NCBI GenBank assembly: GCA_963738325.1
Contig: CAVTWD010000025.1
Span: forward strand, 62,001 to 126,000
Reading direction: 5' to 3'
DNA length: 64,000 bases
Source of the DNA: CAVTWD01 sp963738325
Lineage (GTDB): Bacteria > Actinomycetota > Acidimicrobiia > Acidimicrobiales > Ilumatobacteraceae
Shown here: piece by piece, positions 20,700 through 30,569 of the stretch
Layout of the letters: every line of letters begins with the position of its first letter
Numbering within the stretch: the first letter of the stretch is position 1
Translations under genes and position numbers: made by a program
Notes under the pieces: model-generated
Database searches by the model: none
Seen by the model: the letters and a program-made list of their open reading frames with translations, nothing else
What the model was told of the DNA's origin: nothing

Positions 20700-21032
20700 G
20701 TGACCAGGAACGACACCTTGGATCGGACGTATGCCGCGTTGGCGGACCCGACGCGGCGGCGGTTGTTGGAGGCGCTACGTCGCGGTCCGGCCCGGATCAC
20801 CGATCTGGCCGCACCGCTCCCCATGACCTTCGCCGGGGTGTCGCGGCAGCTGAGGGTGCTCGAGCGAGCCGGCTTGGTGCGGCGCGAGCAGCGGGGTCGA
20901 GAGCACTGGCTGAGCCTGCGACCGCAGGGGTTGACGATGGCGCAGCGTTGGCTCGGCGAGCAGACCGAGTTCTGGTCGCGGCGCGCCGACGCGGTCGAGC
21001 GTCGCCTGGCCCGGAGCGCCGCCCGCCGATGA
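20700..21032 (+). CDS. ArsR-family winged-helix regulator
   Basis: This 110-residue protein has the ArsR fold: RTYAALADPTRRRLLEALRRGPARITDLAAPLPMTFAGVSRQLRVLERAGLVRREQRGREHWLSL broken over helices 1-5. No metal-binding cysteines are seen, so it is of the non-metal type that usually partners an AHSA1 protein. Such a partner follows with a 4-base overlap but is deleted internally. Confidence 0.88.
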   Translation: MTRNDTLDRTYAALADPTRRRLLEALRRGPARITDLAAPLPMTFAGVSRQLRVLERAGLVRREQRGREHWLSLRPQGLTMAQRWLGEQTEFWSRRADAVERRLARSAARR

Positions 21033-21195
21033 GCTCCCTCGTTGCGGTCGTCGAGCGGGTATTGCCTGCGCCCCGCGAAGTGGTGTTCGACGAATGGCTC
21101 TCGCCGGCACCGACGCCGACCATGAGCGCGGGTGGGGCGCCATCGCCGCTCAACTCGGAGCCAACCTCGTCGATCATTTCCCCCGCGCTGGGCGA
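21029..21195 (+). pseudogene. AHSA1/SRPBCC protein remnant with internal deletion
   Basis: The first 26 residues (MSSLVAVVERVLPAPREVVFDEWLSP) are the typical start of an AHSA1 domain. A change of frame near 21095 leads directly to DADHERGWGAIAAQLGANL, the typical last helix of the same family. About 100 central residues are missing, so no ligand pocket can form. The gene would have been the coupled partner of the ArsR regulator. Confidence 0.65.
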
Positions 21196-21301
21196 GCCTG
21201 GGGCTGCTGGGTGCAGCAACTCGATGTTCAACAGCTGTATCGACCATCACCCGCCGTGATGATATTCAATGAGCCTGTTGAACGAGTCAAAGGAGCGAGG
21301 A

Positions 21302-21619
21302 GTGCCCATCTACCAGACCGCCCACTACCAGGTGGGCGCTGACGCGGTCCCCACCGTGGTCGCCGCCATCGAGCACTTCGTCCGCTACGTCACCGAGGCC
21401 GAACCGGGCTCGATCATGTACGCCGCCTGGCAACAAGCCGACGACCCCACCCGCTTCGTCCGCCTCTTCACCTTCGCCGACGAAGCGGCCCACGAGACTC
21501 ATGGCGGCTCCGACGCCGTCCGACGCTTCGAGAGCGTCTACCAACCCATCCTGGTCGGTGGGCCCGTCCGCTTCACGGACTACCGACTGATCGCCACCAA
21601 CCAGCCGGCCGGTGCGTGA
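21302..21619 (+). CDS. Antibiotic biosynthesis monooxygenase (ABM) family protein
   Basis: This 105-residue dimeric alpha-beta barrel protein has VPIYQTAHYQVGADAVPTVVAAIEHFV, EPGSIMYAAWQQADDP, FVRLFTFADEAAHETHGGS and a C-terminal strand with DYRLIA. This is the ABM fold used by cofactor-free monooxygenases and heme or quinone enzymes. The GTG at 21302 is preferred because AAAGGAG lies 8-10 bp upstream. Substrate unknown. Confidence 0.8.
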   Translation: MPIYQTAHYQVGADAVPTVVAAIEHFVRYVTEAEPGSIMYAAWQQADDPTRFVRLFTFADEAAHETHGGSDAVRRFESVYQPILVGGPVRFTDYRLIATNQPAGA

Positions 21620-21739
21620 GGACCCTAGAGCCGCGTACCGCCCGGAGCCGCTGACGACCCCCGCACGTCGGGACCGGCGAGGTCGCCTGCTCCTCACCCG
21701 GGTACCGTTGGTCCGGTCGCGCCCGACCTCCGGGGCGCG

Positions 21740-21985
21740 AGTGGGGGGACCGCACGGGATGGGTTCGAGGAGAACGCCCAACTCGACGCCTCGCAGGTCT
21801 CGGGCCAGCGTGGCGCCGGCGGCAGGCTCTCCTCGATTCCCGGTGGCGGCTTCACGGTCGGCCGTGGCGGGCTCATCGGCCTCATCGTCGCCTTGACGCA
21901 CGGCTCGTCGGAGCAACGCGAGCAGTGGTTCTCCACGGGCTACCGGACGGGTGATCCCGCCGCCTGCGACACGTTCTCGGGTTGA
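21740..21985 (+). pseudogene. YpfJ-like neutral zinc metallopeptidase remnant with internal deletion
   Basis: One open frame reads FEENAQLDASQVSGQRG, a glycine-rich stretch and GLIGLIVAL, which is the usual N-terminal anchor region of the YpfJ family. It then continues in frame as HGSSEQREQWFSTGYRTGDPAACDTFSG and a stop, which is the usual C terminus. The whole catalytic middle, with the HEXXH zinc site, is absent. No start codon is visible in frame. Confidence 0.6.
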
Positions 21986-22133
21986 CCGCCGAAGCGTGGG
22001 ACGCAGTCGGGCACGGTTGTCATCGTTGGCCACTCCCCCGGTTGGCGTCCGGGCAAGGACGCGCGAGCATCACGCCCGGAGGGCACGACGAGAGGCGGCC
22101 CACTCAGAACCGGTGACGATTGGGGGGACGGCA

Positions 22134-22904
22134 GTGGCTGAACCGGCGACGCAAGGCCCACGGTTGGCCCATCTGGCCTGGGAGTCACGGGCCGCGCTCG
22201 AGATGGCGCTGCTCGTGCCGGCGCTCCCGTGGCTCCTCCAGGCCCCGCGAGGAGATGGGCACGATGTAGTCGTCATCCCGCCCTTCGGAGTCGGTGACAG
22301 CCTGACGAGAGTGCTTCGCCTCTACCTGGGGCACCTCGGCTATCGCGTCCACCCATGGGGGCGGCGGGAGATCCTCGGCTTGCACCGGCTGTCGAACGTC
22401 GCTCTCCGCCGACTCGACGAGATCGTCGACGAGGCCGGGAGCCGGGTCAGCTTGGTCGGCCACAGCCTCGGAGGTATCTACGCCCGGGAGGTGGCCCGGG
22501 CCGTGCCGGACCGGGTTCGACGGGTGATTACGGTGGCCAGCCCGTTCGCCGGCGACCTGAAATCGAACATCATCTGGCCCATGTACGAGGTGGCGACCGG
22601 CACGACCCTGACGAGCATCCCGCCGGAGGTCCGGGAGCGGATGAGCGAGCCGTTGCCGGTACCGGCGACGGCCATCTTCAGCCGTACCGATGGGGTCGTG
22701 TCGTGGCAGAGCTGCATCGACGTCAAGGCCGACGACGCCGAGAACGTCGAGGTCATGGGGAGCCACGTAGGCGCCCTGCACAACCCGGCCTCGCTGTGGG
22801 TGATCGCCGACCGCCTCGCCCAACCAGACGGTACGCAGGTGCCGTTCGAGGCCACCGGCTGGCGCCGACTGGTCGCCCGCGTCGGACCCCCCCGGGACAA
22901 GTAG
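22134..22904 (+). CDS. Alpha/beta hydrolase (lipase-like)
   Basis: This 256-residue hydrolase has the nucleophile elbow GHSLGGIYAREVAR (serine near residue 110), an oxyanion-side strand VVVIPPFGVGDSLT, and late acidic and histidine residues (FSRTDGVVSW; GSHVGALHNP). The GTG start at 22134 follows TGGGGGGAC. It lies 9 bp before the WS/DGAT gene, so the two form an operon. A role in releasing or remodelling acyl lipids is inferred from that partner. Confidence 0.82.
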   Translation: MAEPATQGPRLAHLAWESRAALEMALLVPALPWLLQAPRGDGHDVVVIPPFGVGDSLTRVLRLYLGHLGYRVHPWGRREILGLHRLSNVALRRLDEIVDEAGSRVSLVGHSLGGIYAREVARAVPDRVRRVITVASPFAGDLKSNIIWPMYEVATGTTLTSIPPEVRERMSEPLPVPATAIFSRTDGVVSWQSCIDVKADDAENVEVMGSHVGALHNPASLWVIADRLAQPDGTQVPFEATGWRRLVARVGPPRDK

Positions 22905-22913
22905 GCGGTCGAG

Positions 22914-24392
22914 ATGCCCCACCTGAGCGCGACGGACGCGGCCTTTCTCGCCATCGAGCGGCGCGACGAACCGAGCCACTTCGGCACGGTCATGTTCTTC
23001 GGGCCCGGTCCCGACGGACCCCTGACGTACAAGGTGGTGCGGTCCATCGTCGAAGAGCGCTTGCCCCTCGTGCCCGTGGCGCGGTCGGTCGTGTTCAACC
23101 CCTTGGGCGGTCTCCTCCGGCCCTCCTGGGTGGAGGCCCGAGACTTCGATCTCGACGATCACGTGCGGCGGACGCTCGTGCCGAAGGGCCAGTGGGCCGG
23201 CGCGGTCGCCCGCTTCGTGGCCGAGGCGCATTCCGTCGTCCTCGACCGGCGCCGCCCGCTGTGGGAGCTGTGGGTCATCGAAGGCCTCCCCGACGGGCAC
23301 GTGGCCCTGTACGCCAAGCTCCACATCGCCCTCTTCGATGCCACCGGCCCTCAGCTCGTGACCGCGATCCTCGACGACGAGCGCGGCGAAGCCGTGTTGA
23401 CGCCCACGCCGTCACCGCCCCTGGCTGATTCGCCATTCGACCTGGTCGGACGGTTCCTCGCGCCGCTCACCGACCAGATCCGCCACGCCGCCGGGTTCCC
23501 GCAACGGCTGACCGCGCGGACCATGGGTGGGCTCCGCAACCAGTTGCCGCGGTGGATGGACACAGCCGCCGAGATGACTCGTCGCATCCCGGAGTTCGAC
23601 CCGATCGCTCCCCTCCTGCCCTCTTCGAACGAGCGCGAGCCCGACACCGATCGCGCCCTTCGCGCGCCGCGGCCGTCCTTCAACGCTCCCCTCACACCTC
23701 GGCGCGCGTTCTCCTTCGACCGGTTACGAATCGACGACGTCTTCGCGGTGAGGCATGCCACCAAGACCTCCTTCAACGATGTGCTCGTGGCGGTGTGTGC
23801 CGGCGCGCTGCGCCGATGGTTGCTCGACCACGAGGAGCTGCCCACCACGCCGACCGTCGCCATGGTGCCCCTCCTGGTGCACGGGTCGAAGGGCCGGCAG
23901 GACGCGGTCGCGGCCGGCATGGTCATCCCGCTCCCCACGAACGTGGTCGACCCGCTCGAGCGCCTGCGCCGCACCCACTCGGCGCTGCGTCTGGCCAAGG
24001 AACGTCACCGCGCCTACCCCGCGACGGTCATGCTCGACATGTCGATGTTCGCTCCCGCATCCATGGCCGCGATGGCGGGCCGGCTGGTGAACGCGCTGCC
24101 TCACCGTTCGTATGTGAGCCCGGGGGTCAACCTCGCCATCACGAACGTCCCGGGACCGCGCCACCCCGTCCACCTGGCCGGCCGGCCGCTCGTCTCGAGC
24201 CACCCCGTGCAGCCGATCACCGACCTGACCCCGCTGCAGATCGGGCTGCAATCGGGGGCCCATGGGGTCGGGATCGGGGCGGTGGCGTGCCGCGACACCA
24301 CGGAGGACCTCGATCAGCTCGTCGCCGCCCTACCCGTCGAGTTGGACGAGCTGTTGCAGGCCGCTCGTCAGCAGCCGGTCCCGCCGGCGTAG
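22914..24392 (+). CDS. Wax ester synthase / diacylglycerol acyltransferase family protein
   Basis: This 492-residue WS/DGAT family protein has the N-terminal LSATDAAFLAIE and HFGTVMFF, the PLWELWVIEGLPDGHVALYAK segment before the active site, the NDVLVAVCAGALRRWL helix, and the C-terminal NVPGPRHPVHLAGRPL. The family active site HHxxxDG appears here as HIALFDA: the first histidine and the aspartate are kept, but the second, catalytic histidine is isoleucine and the glycine is alanine. Transferase activity is therefore doubtful, or it works differently. It is coexpressed with the upstream hydrolase. Confidence 0.85.
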   Translation: MPHLSATDAAFLAIERRDEPSHFGTVMFFGPGPDGPLTYKVVRSIVEERLPLVPVARSVVFNPLGGLLRPSWVEARDFDLDDHVRRTLVPKGQWAGAVARFVAEAHSVVLDRRRPLWELWVIEGLPDGHVALYAKLHIALFDATGPQLVTAILDDERGEAVLTPTPSPPLADSPFDLVGRFLAPLTDQIRHAAGFPQRLTARTMGGLRNQLPRWMDTAAEMTRRIPEFDPIAPLLPSSNEREPDTDRALRAPRPSFNAPLTPRRAFSFDRLRIDDVFAVRHATKTSFNDVLVAVCAGALRRWLLDHEELPTTPTVAMVPLLVHGSKGRQDAVAAGMVIPLPTNVVDPLERLRRTHSALRLAKERHRAYPATVMLDMSMFAPASMAAMAGRLVNALPHRSYVSPGVNLAITNVPGPRHPVHLAGRPLVSSHPVQPITDLTPLQIGLQSGAHGVGIGAVACRDTTEDLDQLVAALPVELDELLQAARQQPVPPA

Positions 24393-24407
24393 CGGCGCAG
24401 CGGCCTC

Positions 24408-24494
24408 TCAGGAGCGGCGCAGCCCGCGGATGACGGCGCGGCCGCAGAGGGCCAGGAGCGCGGCGGCGAGCGCCATCACCAGGATGCCCATCAC
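24408..24494 (-). CDS. Possible small membrane protein
   Basis: The minus-strand frame reads TEPCVRCIVMGILVMALAAALLALCGRAVIRGLRRS to a stop at 24408. This is one membrane helix with a preceding CxxC and a basic end. The only start codons lie just inside the helix (GTG at 24494). The frame stays open upstream without a start, so a frameshift may hide the true N terminus. Confidence 0.25.
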   Translation of the reverse strand: MMGILVMALAAALLALCGRAVIRGLRRS

Positions 24495-24663
24495 GATGCA
24501 GCGGACACAGGGTTCCGTGGCGTCCCCCCTCGACGCCGACGAGATTCGCCGCTGGAGCCAGCGGCGCGCCGCTCGTTGATCGCGCCCGCGACCGTCGGCC
24601 GTCCCCTCCCTTGCTCCTGGGCCGTGGTCCCGGCCTCACCGGCTGAGGGCTAGCGTTGAGTTC

Positions 24664-25039
24664 GTGGCGACCACAGTCGAGGTCCACGACGACCGCGTTG
24701 AGATCCGCTTCACGGGCGTCGATCGGCTGGCGGCGCTCTCCAGCGGCCTCACCCTTGCAATGGACGAGATCACCGGAGCTCCGCGTCGCGCCGCGAGAGG
24801 AGGTGAAGGCCGGGGTCGGTTGGCGAGTCGGCGGTACCTACTGGCCCGGACGGGTGGCCGCGGGATGGTTCACCATGCCGGACCGCAAGGCGGCGCGTCA
24901 GTTGTGGAGCGTCTATCGCGACGACGAGGTACTCGTGATCGACACGACTCGTGAACGGCCGTGCCGGGTCGTGCTCCAGCGCCCGGACCGCCACGACCTG
25001 GCCTGGTTGATCGGCGAGCGCCTCTCCCCGAAATCCTGA
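24664..25039 (+). CDS. Hypothetical small protein, one frameshift
   Basis: Repaired near 24778, this gives about 125 residues: ATTVEVHDDRVEIRFTGVDRLAALSSGLTLAMDEITGA, then GVGWRVGGTYWPGRVAAGWFTM and DDEVLVIDTTRERPCRVVLQ. The beta-rich pattern resembles a small PH-like domain family of unknown role. GTG start at 24664. No operon partner. Confidence 0.6.
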
Positions 25040-25250
25040 TCACGCGCGGGTCGGCGGGTGCGCGAGGACGGGGCTACCTCCGCGGAGGAGGCGCAGCGGT
25101 GAGCGTGCTCCGAACCACGGCCGCACAAGAGCGGACGGAGTGGTACGAGCGCCTGCGACGTCCGCCGCACCGGGCTCCGTCTCCAGCACTCGCGCTCGTG
25201 CTCGTCGAGCGAAGTAGCTTCGCGTCGAGCAGCTCAGGGGTGGAGGGGCC

Positions 25251-26024
25251 ATGCGCCGTCTGTGCGTCAGTGCCGTCGCGATGCTCGCGTTCTCGTCATT
25301 CGTCGCCATCACGGCACCGGTGGCGGCTACGGCGAACGGCGCGCGGGTCGGAGCCGGTGGAACCCGTCTCAACGCCTTCCCGGGCAGCACCTCCGCCAAC
25401 TGGTCGGGCTACGCCGGGATCCTCACATCGGGGAAGCTCACCTACACGAGCGCGACCTGGAAGGTGCCGGCCGTCGCCAAGGTCAACAACACGTTCTCGT
25501 CCACCTGGGTCGGCATCGACGGTGACGGCAACAGCAGCCTGATCCAGACGGGGACCGAGCAGGATTACGCGGGAGGCAGGTTCGTCTACCGGGCCTGGTG
25601 GGAGATCCTGCCCGCGCCCGAGACGATCATCCCGTCGCTCAAGATCTCTCCTGGCGACGTCATGTCGGGCTCGGTGAGGGACAGTTCCGGCACGAAGTGG
25701 ACGATCACGCTGACGGACGTGACCAAGGGCAAGTCCTTCAGCATCAACGTGAACTACAACGGTCCGGGCAAGTCAGCCGAATGGATCCAGGAGGCACCGA
25801 GCAACTCGACCGGCATCCTCAACCTCGCGCACTACGGGCAGACCTACTTCAAGAAGGCGCTGATCGGCATCAACTTCGGCGCCGCCCACAATCCGCAGCT
25901 GAGCTACCCGGGCATGGCCATCGCCATGGTGCAGCACGGCAAGCAGGTGTCGACCCCCTCGAAGCCGTCAGGAGGGAACTCCTTCAACGTCAGGTACGGC
26001 GCTACGCAGCCACCACCCCCCTGA
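25251..26024 (+). CDS. Secreted G1-family glutamic endopeptidase
   Basis: This 257-residue exported protein has a signal peptide (MRRLCVSAVAMLAFSSFVAITAPVAA, cleavage near ATA). The body matches peptidase family G1 (eqolisin): NWSGYAG, TWVGIDGDGNSSLIQTGTEQ with the catalytic glutamine in LIQTG, a WWEILP strand, and SAEWIQEAPS with the glutamate region. The C terminus ends in a proline run. G1 enzymes are acid-active glutamic peptidases, well known in fungi and scattered in bacteria. It stands alone with about 210 bp of upstream DNA. Confidence 0.85.
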   Translation: MRRLCVSAVAMLAFSSFVAITAPVAATANGARVGAGGTRLNAFPGSTSANWSGYAGILTSGKLTYTSATWKVPAVAKVNNTFSSTWVGIDGDGNSSLIQTGTEQDYAGGRFVYRAWWEILPAPETIIPSLKISPGDVMSGSVRDSSGTKWTITLTDVTKGKSFSINVNYNGPGKSAEWIQEAPSNSTGILNLAHYGQTYFKKALIGINFGAAHNPQLSYPGMAIAMVQHGKQVSTPSKPSGGNSFNVRYGATQPPPP

Positions 26025-26216
26025 CCCGCGGTCCTCGCCGCCCGTCTCGGGGTCAACGGGGGAAGGCGCCCGTTTCCCCTCCGCGGAGAGCCACGCCCTC
26101 GTGAGCTCACTCCAGGCCCCCATGCTCGCAATCGTTCCTCGTAGGTCGGGTCGGCGGATCACCGCCGCCCCGGCACGGGAAGTCCCACGCCAGGCCGCCC
26201 GTGCCAGACTCTCGCC

Positions 26217-26537
26217 ATGGCGAGCTCAGGCGAAGGTGGAACGGGGGACGGCGGGGGAGTGGCCCTGCGCATCCTCGAGGCTCGCGCCGTCGACGAGATG
26301 GTCGGCAAGATTCGCGCCGCGGCCGCGGCTCCCACCGCTTCAGCCGCGGTGACGGAATGGCTCGCCACCCACGGCTCATCCTTGGCCAACGACCGCGGGC
26401 ATGACCACGTGGTGGTAGGCGCGACCCTCATGTACCTCCATGACGCCCCTGATGGGATGCTCGTCCCCCACGTCCGCCACCCTGACGGGTCGGAGGAGAT
26501 CTTCACCGACGCCGCCCACGCCGACGCTGCCTTCTGA
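26217..26537 (+). CDS. Hypothetical protein, 106 residues
   Basis: The protein has a glycine-rich start, a helical middle (DEMVGKIRAAAAA) and a possible metal or nucleotide-contacting end with DRGHDHVVVGATLMYLHD and HVRHPDGSEEIF. Codon use fits the genome. No family recognised. Its stop is 126 bp before the TIR gene. Confidence 0.55.
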   Translation: MASSGEGGTGDGGGVALRILEARAVDEMVGKIRAAAAAPTASAAVTEWLATHGSSLANDRGHDHVVVGATLMYLHDAPDGMLVPHVRHPDGSEEIFTDAAHADAAF

Positions 26538-26663
26538 CGGTTGGCGGAGGGGGGCCTCCCCCGCTTCAGACCCCCATCCGGCGAAGCCCGGTCGGCCGCC
26601 GTGGTCCCGGGATGGGCATGGGTGCGACGACAGATCGCGTCGGAGGATCCACAATGACCGGGC

Positions 26664-29485
26664 ATGGCGGGCTACGACGCCTTCATCTCGTACAGCCACG
26701 CCGCGGACGGCCGGCTCGGTCCGGCGCTCGAGCACGGCCTCGAGCGGCTGGCCCGCCCGTGGCAACGCCTGCGCGCCATGTCGGTCTTCCGCGATCAGAG
26801 CGACCTACCGCTCAACTCGCACCTTTGGGGCACGATCCAGACCGCCCTCGACACCGCCCGCTACCTCATCGTGCTCGCTTCACCCGAAGCGGCCGCTTCG
26901 GAGTGGGTGAACCAAGAGGCTCGCCACTGGTGCGACACCAAGGGGACCGATCAGCTCCTGCTCGTCGTCACCGGCGGTGAGCTGAAATGGGACGCCACCC
27001 GCGGCGACTTCTCCGAGGATTCCACGGCTGCGCTCCCGGCCCTGCGAGGGCGCTTTCGCGACGAGCCGCTCTTCCTCGACTTGCGGTGGGCCCACGACGT
27101 GCCGGACCTGTCGCTTCGGCTCTCCCGCTTCCGGGCGGCCGTGGCGCAGCTCTCGGCCCCGATCCGCGGCATGGCCCCCGACGAGCTCGAAGGCGAAGAC
27201 GTCCGCTTGCACCGGCGGGCCCGCCGGCTGGCGCGGTCCGCCGTCATCGCCCTGGTCGTGCTCACTGCGGTCGCCGTCGTAGCGGCGATCGTCGCCGTCA
27301 TCAAGCGCAACGAGGCCGATCGCCGCACGAAGCAGGCCCTCGCTCGCCAGCTCGGCCTCGAGGCGCTCGACCTCCCGACCAGTGACCTCGACCGCGCCCT
27401 GCTCCTCTCGCTGGCCGCGGCCAAGCTCGACCCCGGCGGCGGGGACGACCGGTTCCGTCCCAGCCGTGCCCTCATCGGTCGCTTCGCCCATCTCGATCGG
27501 CTGCTGCCGACTGGCAGCGGCTCCGCCCTCAGCATCGTCGGTGGCCTCGGCTTGTCGGCTGACGGAAACGCACTCGCCGCCACCGTCCGCACTGTCGACG
27601 CGTCCGGCACCCCGAGCACGGCCCTCCTGCGTTGGGACGTCAACGGCGCGCTCGATCCCGCCCGGATGGCCGTCGACGCGAGCTCGGTCTCGTTCGTCGG
27701 CACGTCAGGAGATGTCGTGGTCGAAGACGGCGCCGGCGCGCTCACCACGATCCCTTCGAGCGGGCCCAGGCACGCCTTGGCCGGTCGGGCGGTGACGGCG
27801 GACGCGACACACGAGCGGGCCATCACCGTGGACGGGGCGACGACGAGGCTGATCGACGTGAGCACCGGGCGCGTCCTCAGCGAGTTGCCTGGGGCGGCGG
27901 CCGGCCCGCCACTTCTCACTGTGCGCGAGGCGCAGGTACCGATGGCCCGTGGTCTGACGATCCTCGATGCCCGCAGTGGCGGGCGGACGGCGGATCTGGC
28001 GCTGCCGGCCGCGGCCTACGGCCCGGCCGTGCGCAGCGTCGTGGCATCGCCTTCTCGCGCGCACCTGCTCGTGGTTGACGACGGCGGCGCGTCGGTGCTC
28101 GACGCGAGGACGGGGGCGGTGCTCGCTCGCGATCCAGGAGCCTGGGGACCGGCGGCCGTCGATCCGTCGGGCCGGTTCGCGGCAATGGGTGGCGCGCACC
28201 TGACCGTCTGGGATCTCGACACGGCCCAGCGGGTGCTCGCCGCGCCCGAACCGGTGAACGTGGCGGTGTGGAGCGCGGGGTGCGCCGACGCGGGCGCCGT
28301 GTGCCGTCTCGTGACCGCGGGACGCTCGTTGGACGTCTGGGAGCCGACGACGCCCCGCCGAGTGACCCTCGCCGACGAGACGAACGCCCTGGCCGTGGCC
28401 ATCTCCCGCGATGGCAACCTGGTGGCTACGGCGGGTTGGGGCTCGACGGTCGCGCTCTGGCGGATGACCCCGCGGCCAGCCCCGGCGGGGACGCGGGTGG
28501 CCCCGAGCGGTGGGCTGGCGACGGCTTTCGACCCGGCTTCCTCGACCCTGGTGCGAGTCGAGGGCCAGACGGCCGAGGTCACTCGGCCCGATCAGCCCGC
28601 GGTTCACATCACCGTGGGTGACACTGATCAGGTGGCCCTGACCGCGGGAGGCTCCCGCCTGCTCGTTCGCCACGGCGGATCGGTGTCGCTGTTCGACGCC
28701 GCACAGGGGCGACCGGTGTCCACGCCGTGCCAAGGCGAGTTGATGGCCGTCAGCGGCGACGGGTCGGTGTTCGCCACCTATGCCGTCGCCAGCCATGTCG
28801 TGGCGGTCTGCGATGGGCGGACCAACGCCCTTCTCGCCCGGGCCGACCTCGGCACGGACATCACGCCGGTGGCTGCCCTCGCCGTCGACGCCGGAGGCGA
28901 CATCGCCATCGGTGGCGGCACGGGCGTGGTCGGGCGCTACCGGCGAGCCGGCGAGCAGTTCCTGCCAGGAGCGATCGTCGGCGTCGGCTTCAGCGGGCTG
29001 CCGGTCACCATCCGTTCGCTGAGCCTCACCAATGACTGGCTCGCGGCCGGAACAACGACGACGAGTGAGACGGGTACGGCCAGCCAGGCGGTGCTCTGGA
29101 ACGCCTCCGCGGGGGCGCGCCCATCGCCTTCGACCTCGACCAGCACGACGTCGAGTCCGTGTCCCTGCTCGGCGAGGCGGGCGCGGCGCTGGCCACCGCC
29201 ACCGTCGATCAGGCCAACGGGCCCGTCTCCGTACAGGTGTGGGAGTCGGCCACCCGTCGCCGCCTCGGCCGCCCGCTCGCCGGGCTGCGGGGTCCCGTGG
29301 CGGCCCTCACCGGTGACCCCAGCGAGCTGGCCGGTGTCGATGGGTCCGGCCAGGTCGTGCGCTGGGCCCTGGATCGTGATCCCACGAGCGAGATCTGCGC
29401 CATCGTGGGGCGCCCCTTGCAGCGCAGCGAGTGGGACGCGGCCCTCGACGGCAAGCTCCCCGGCCGAGCCCTGCCTGTCTGCTGA
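26664..29485 (+). CDS. TIR domain - transmembrane - beta-propeller protein, one frameshift
   Basis: Residues 1-160 are a TIR domain: YDAFISYSH at the first strand, VFRDQSDLP, YLIVLASPEAAASEW and WVNQE, where glutamate 85 is in the position of the catalytic glutamate of NAD-cleaving TIR domains. A single transmembrane helix lies at about 192-213 with positive residues after it. About 700 residues of WD40-like repeats (GNALAATV, SVWD/VWDLD and WEP-type blades) follow. A frame change near 29110, in a run of five G, leads to the correct end at 29485. The layout is that of a membrane-bound sensor with a cytosolic TIR effector. A defence or cell-suicide role is inferred. Confidence 0.82.
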
Positions 29486-29575
29486 ACGCTCCTTCTCCTG
29501 TTCAGGCGTGTCATTCCGCGCGGATCTGCGCGGATCGACCCGCATGAACGGGATTTCCGGGATGGCGGGTGGGCG

Positions 29576-30509
29576 TCAGCCGCAGCGGTAGCCGGCGGCG
29601 AGGGTCACGGCCACGGCCGTTCCCGGGGGGAGGGTGGAGGCATCGACGGTGGTCGAGCTGCCCAGCTTCTCGAGGGTCTCGTGGGTCGAGGCGTCGGACA
29701 CGGCCAAGATGCTGCCGGTGGCGACGTTGCCGGGGCGGCACTGGCGGCTGATCCGGGTGACGGCGAAGCCGTCCGCGGCACAGGGTCCTGACCCCGAGCG
29801 ACCAGTACCGGCCTACGACCGAATCCCATGTCGAGACGGCCGTGGAAGGGACCTGTTGGCAGTCGGGGACCAGCTTCGTGCTGGCTTCCTGCACGGTGAC
29901 GACGAACTGGTTGGGTTTGGTGGGATCGGGATGGGCCTCCCAGCGGTCCAGGCCCCCCACCCGCACGAGGTAGCTCTTGGCCACCGGCACACTGGGGATG
30001 TCGAAGGAGAGCGAGCATTGCCACTGCTCGTCGCCGTTGGGGTTGACATCGGCGGGCTCGCCCACCCCGAGCTCGCCCTTGCCCAACACCTTCTTCGTCC
30101 GCCCGTCGAGGACCTCGATGGTGGCGCCGCCCCGGAGGTCGCCGGTCCATTGACCCTGGCCGCCGGGCGTCCAGCCGCGACAAGTGCCGTCATCGAGGCG
30201 AACGGTGTCACTGAGGCTGTCGGTGCTCCCTTCGCCGACGCCCCCACTGTTGCCTCCGACGACCACGCCTACGAACGTGGCCGTCGGTCGCGGGATCGTC
30301 GTGGGCGAGCCGTTCGCGTTGCCGTTCGCGCCGCTGCCGTTCGAGCTCGAGCCGTTCGCGTCCGTCGAGGCGCTCGACTCACCGGAGTTGGCCGTGGTCA
30401 CCGAGGTGCTGCTGCCAGCGGACTCCGGCGTCGTGGGCCCGGTGGCGTTGCTGGCACTGCCGCACGCGGCCAGCAGGACGAGCCCAACCGCCCATACGAC
30501 GCGACGCAT
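29576..30509 (-). CDS. Secreted lipoprotein with low-complexity linker, one frameshift
   Basis: The signal peptide MRRVVWAVGLVLLAACGS ends in a lipobox (LAAC). A long Ser/Thr/Gly/Asn linker precedes a beta-rich domain (TVRLDDGTCRGWTPGGQGQW, ATIEVLDGRTKKVLGKGELG, SYLVRVGGLDRWEA). A frame change near 29780 is followed by ISRQCRPGNVATGSILAV and the end VTLAAGYRCG. Family unknown. It is convergent with the TIR gene. Confidence 0.65.
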
Positions 30510-30569
30510 GGACGGACGCTAGGCCCACCACGCCTGGCGGCGCTGGCATTTCGGCCGTTTAAGGGTGGT

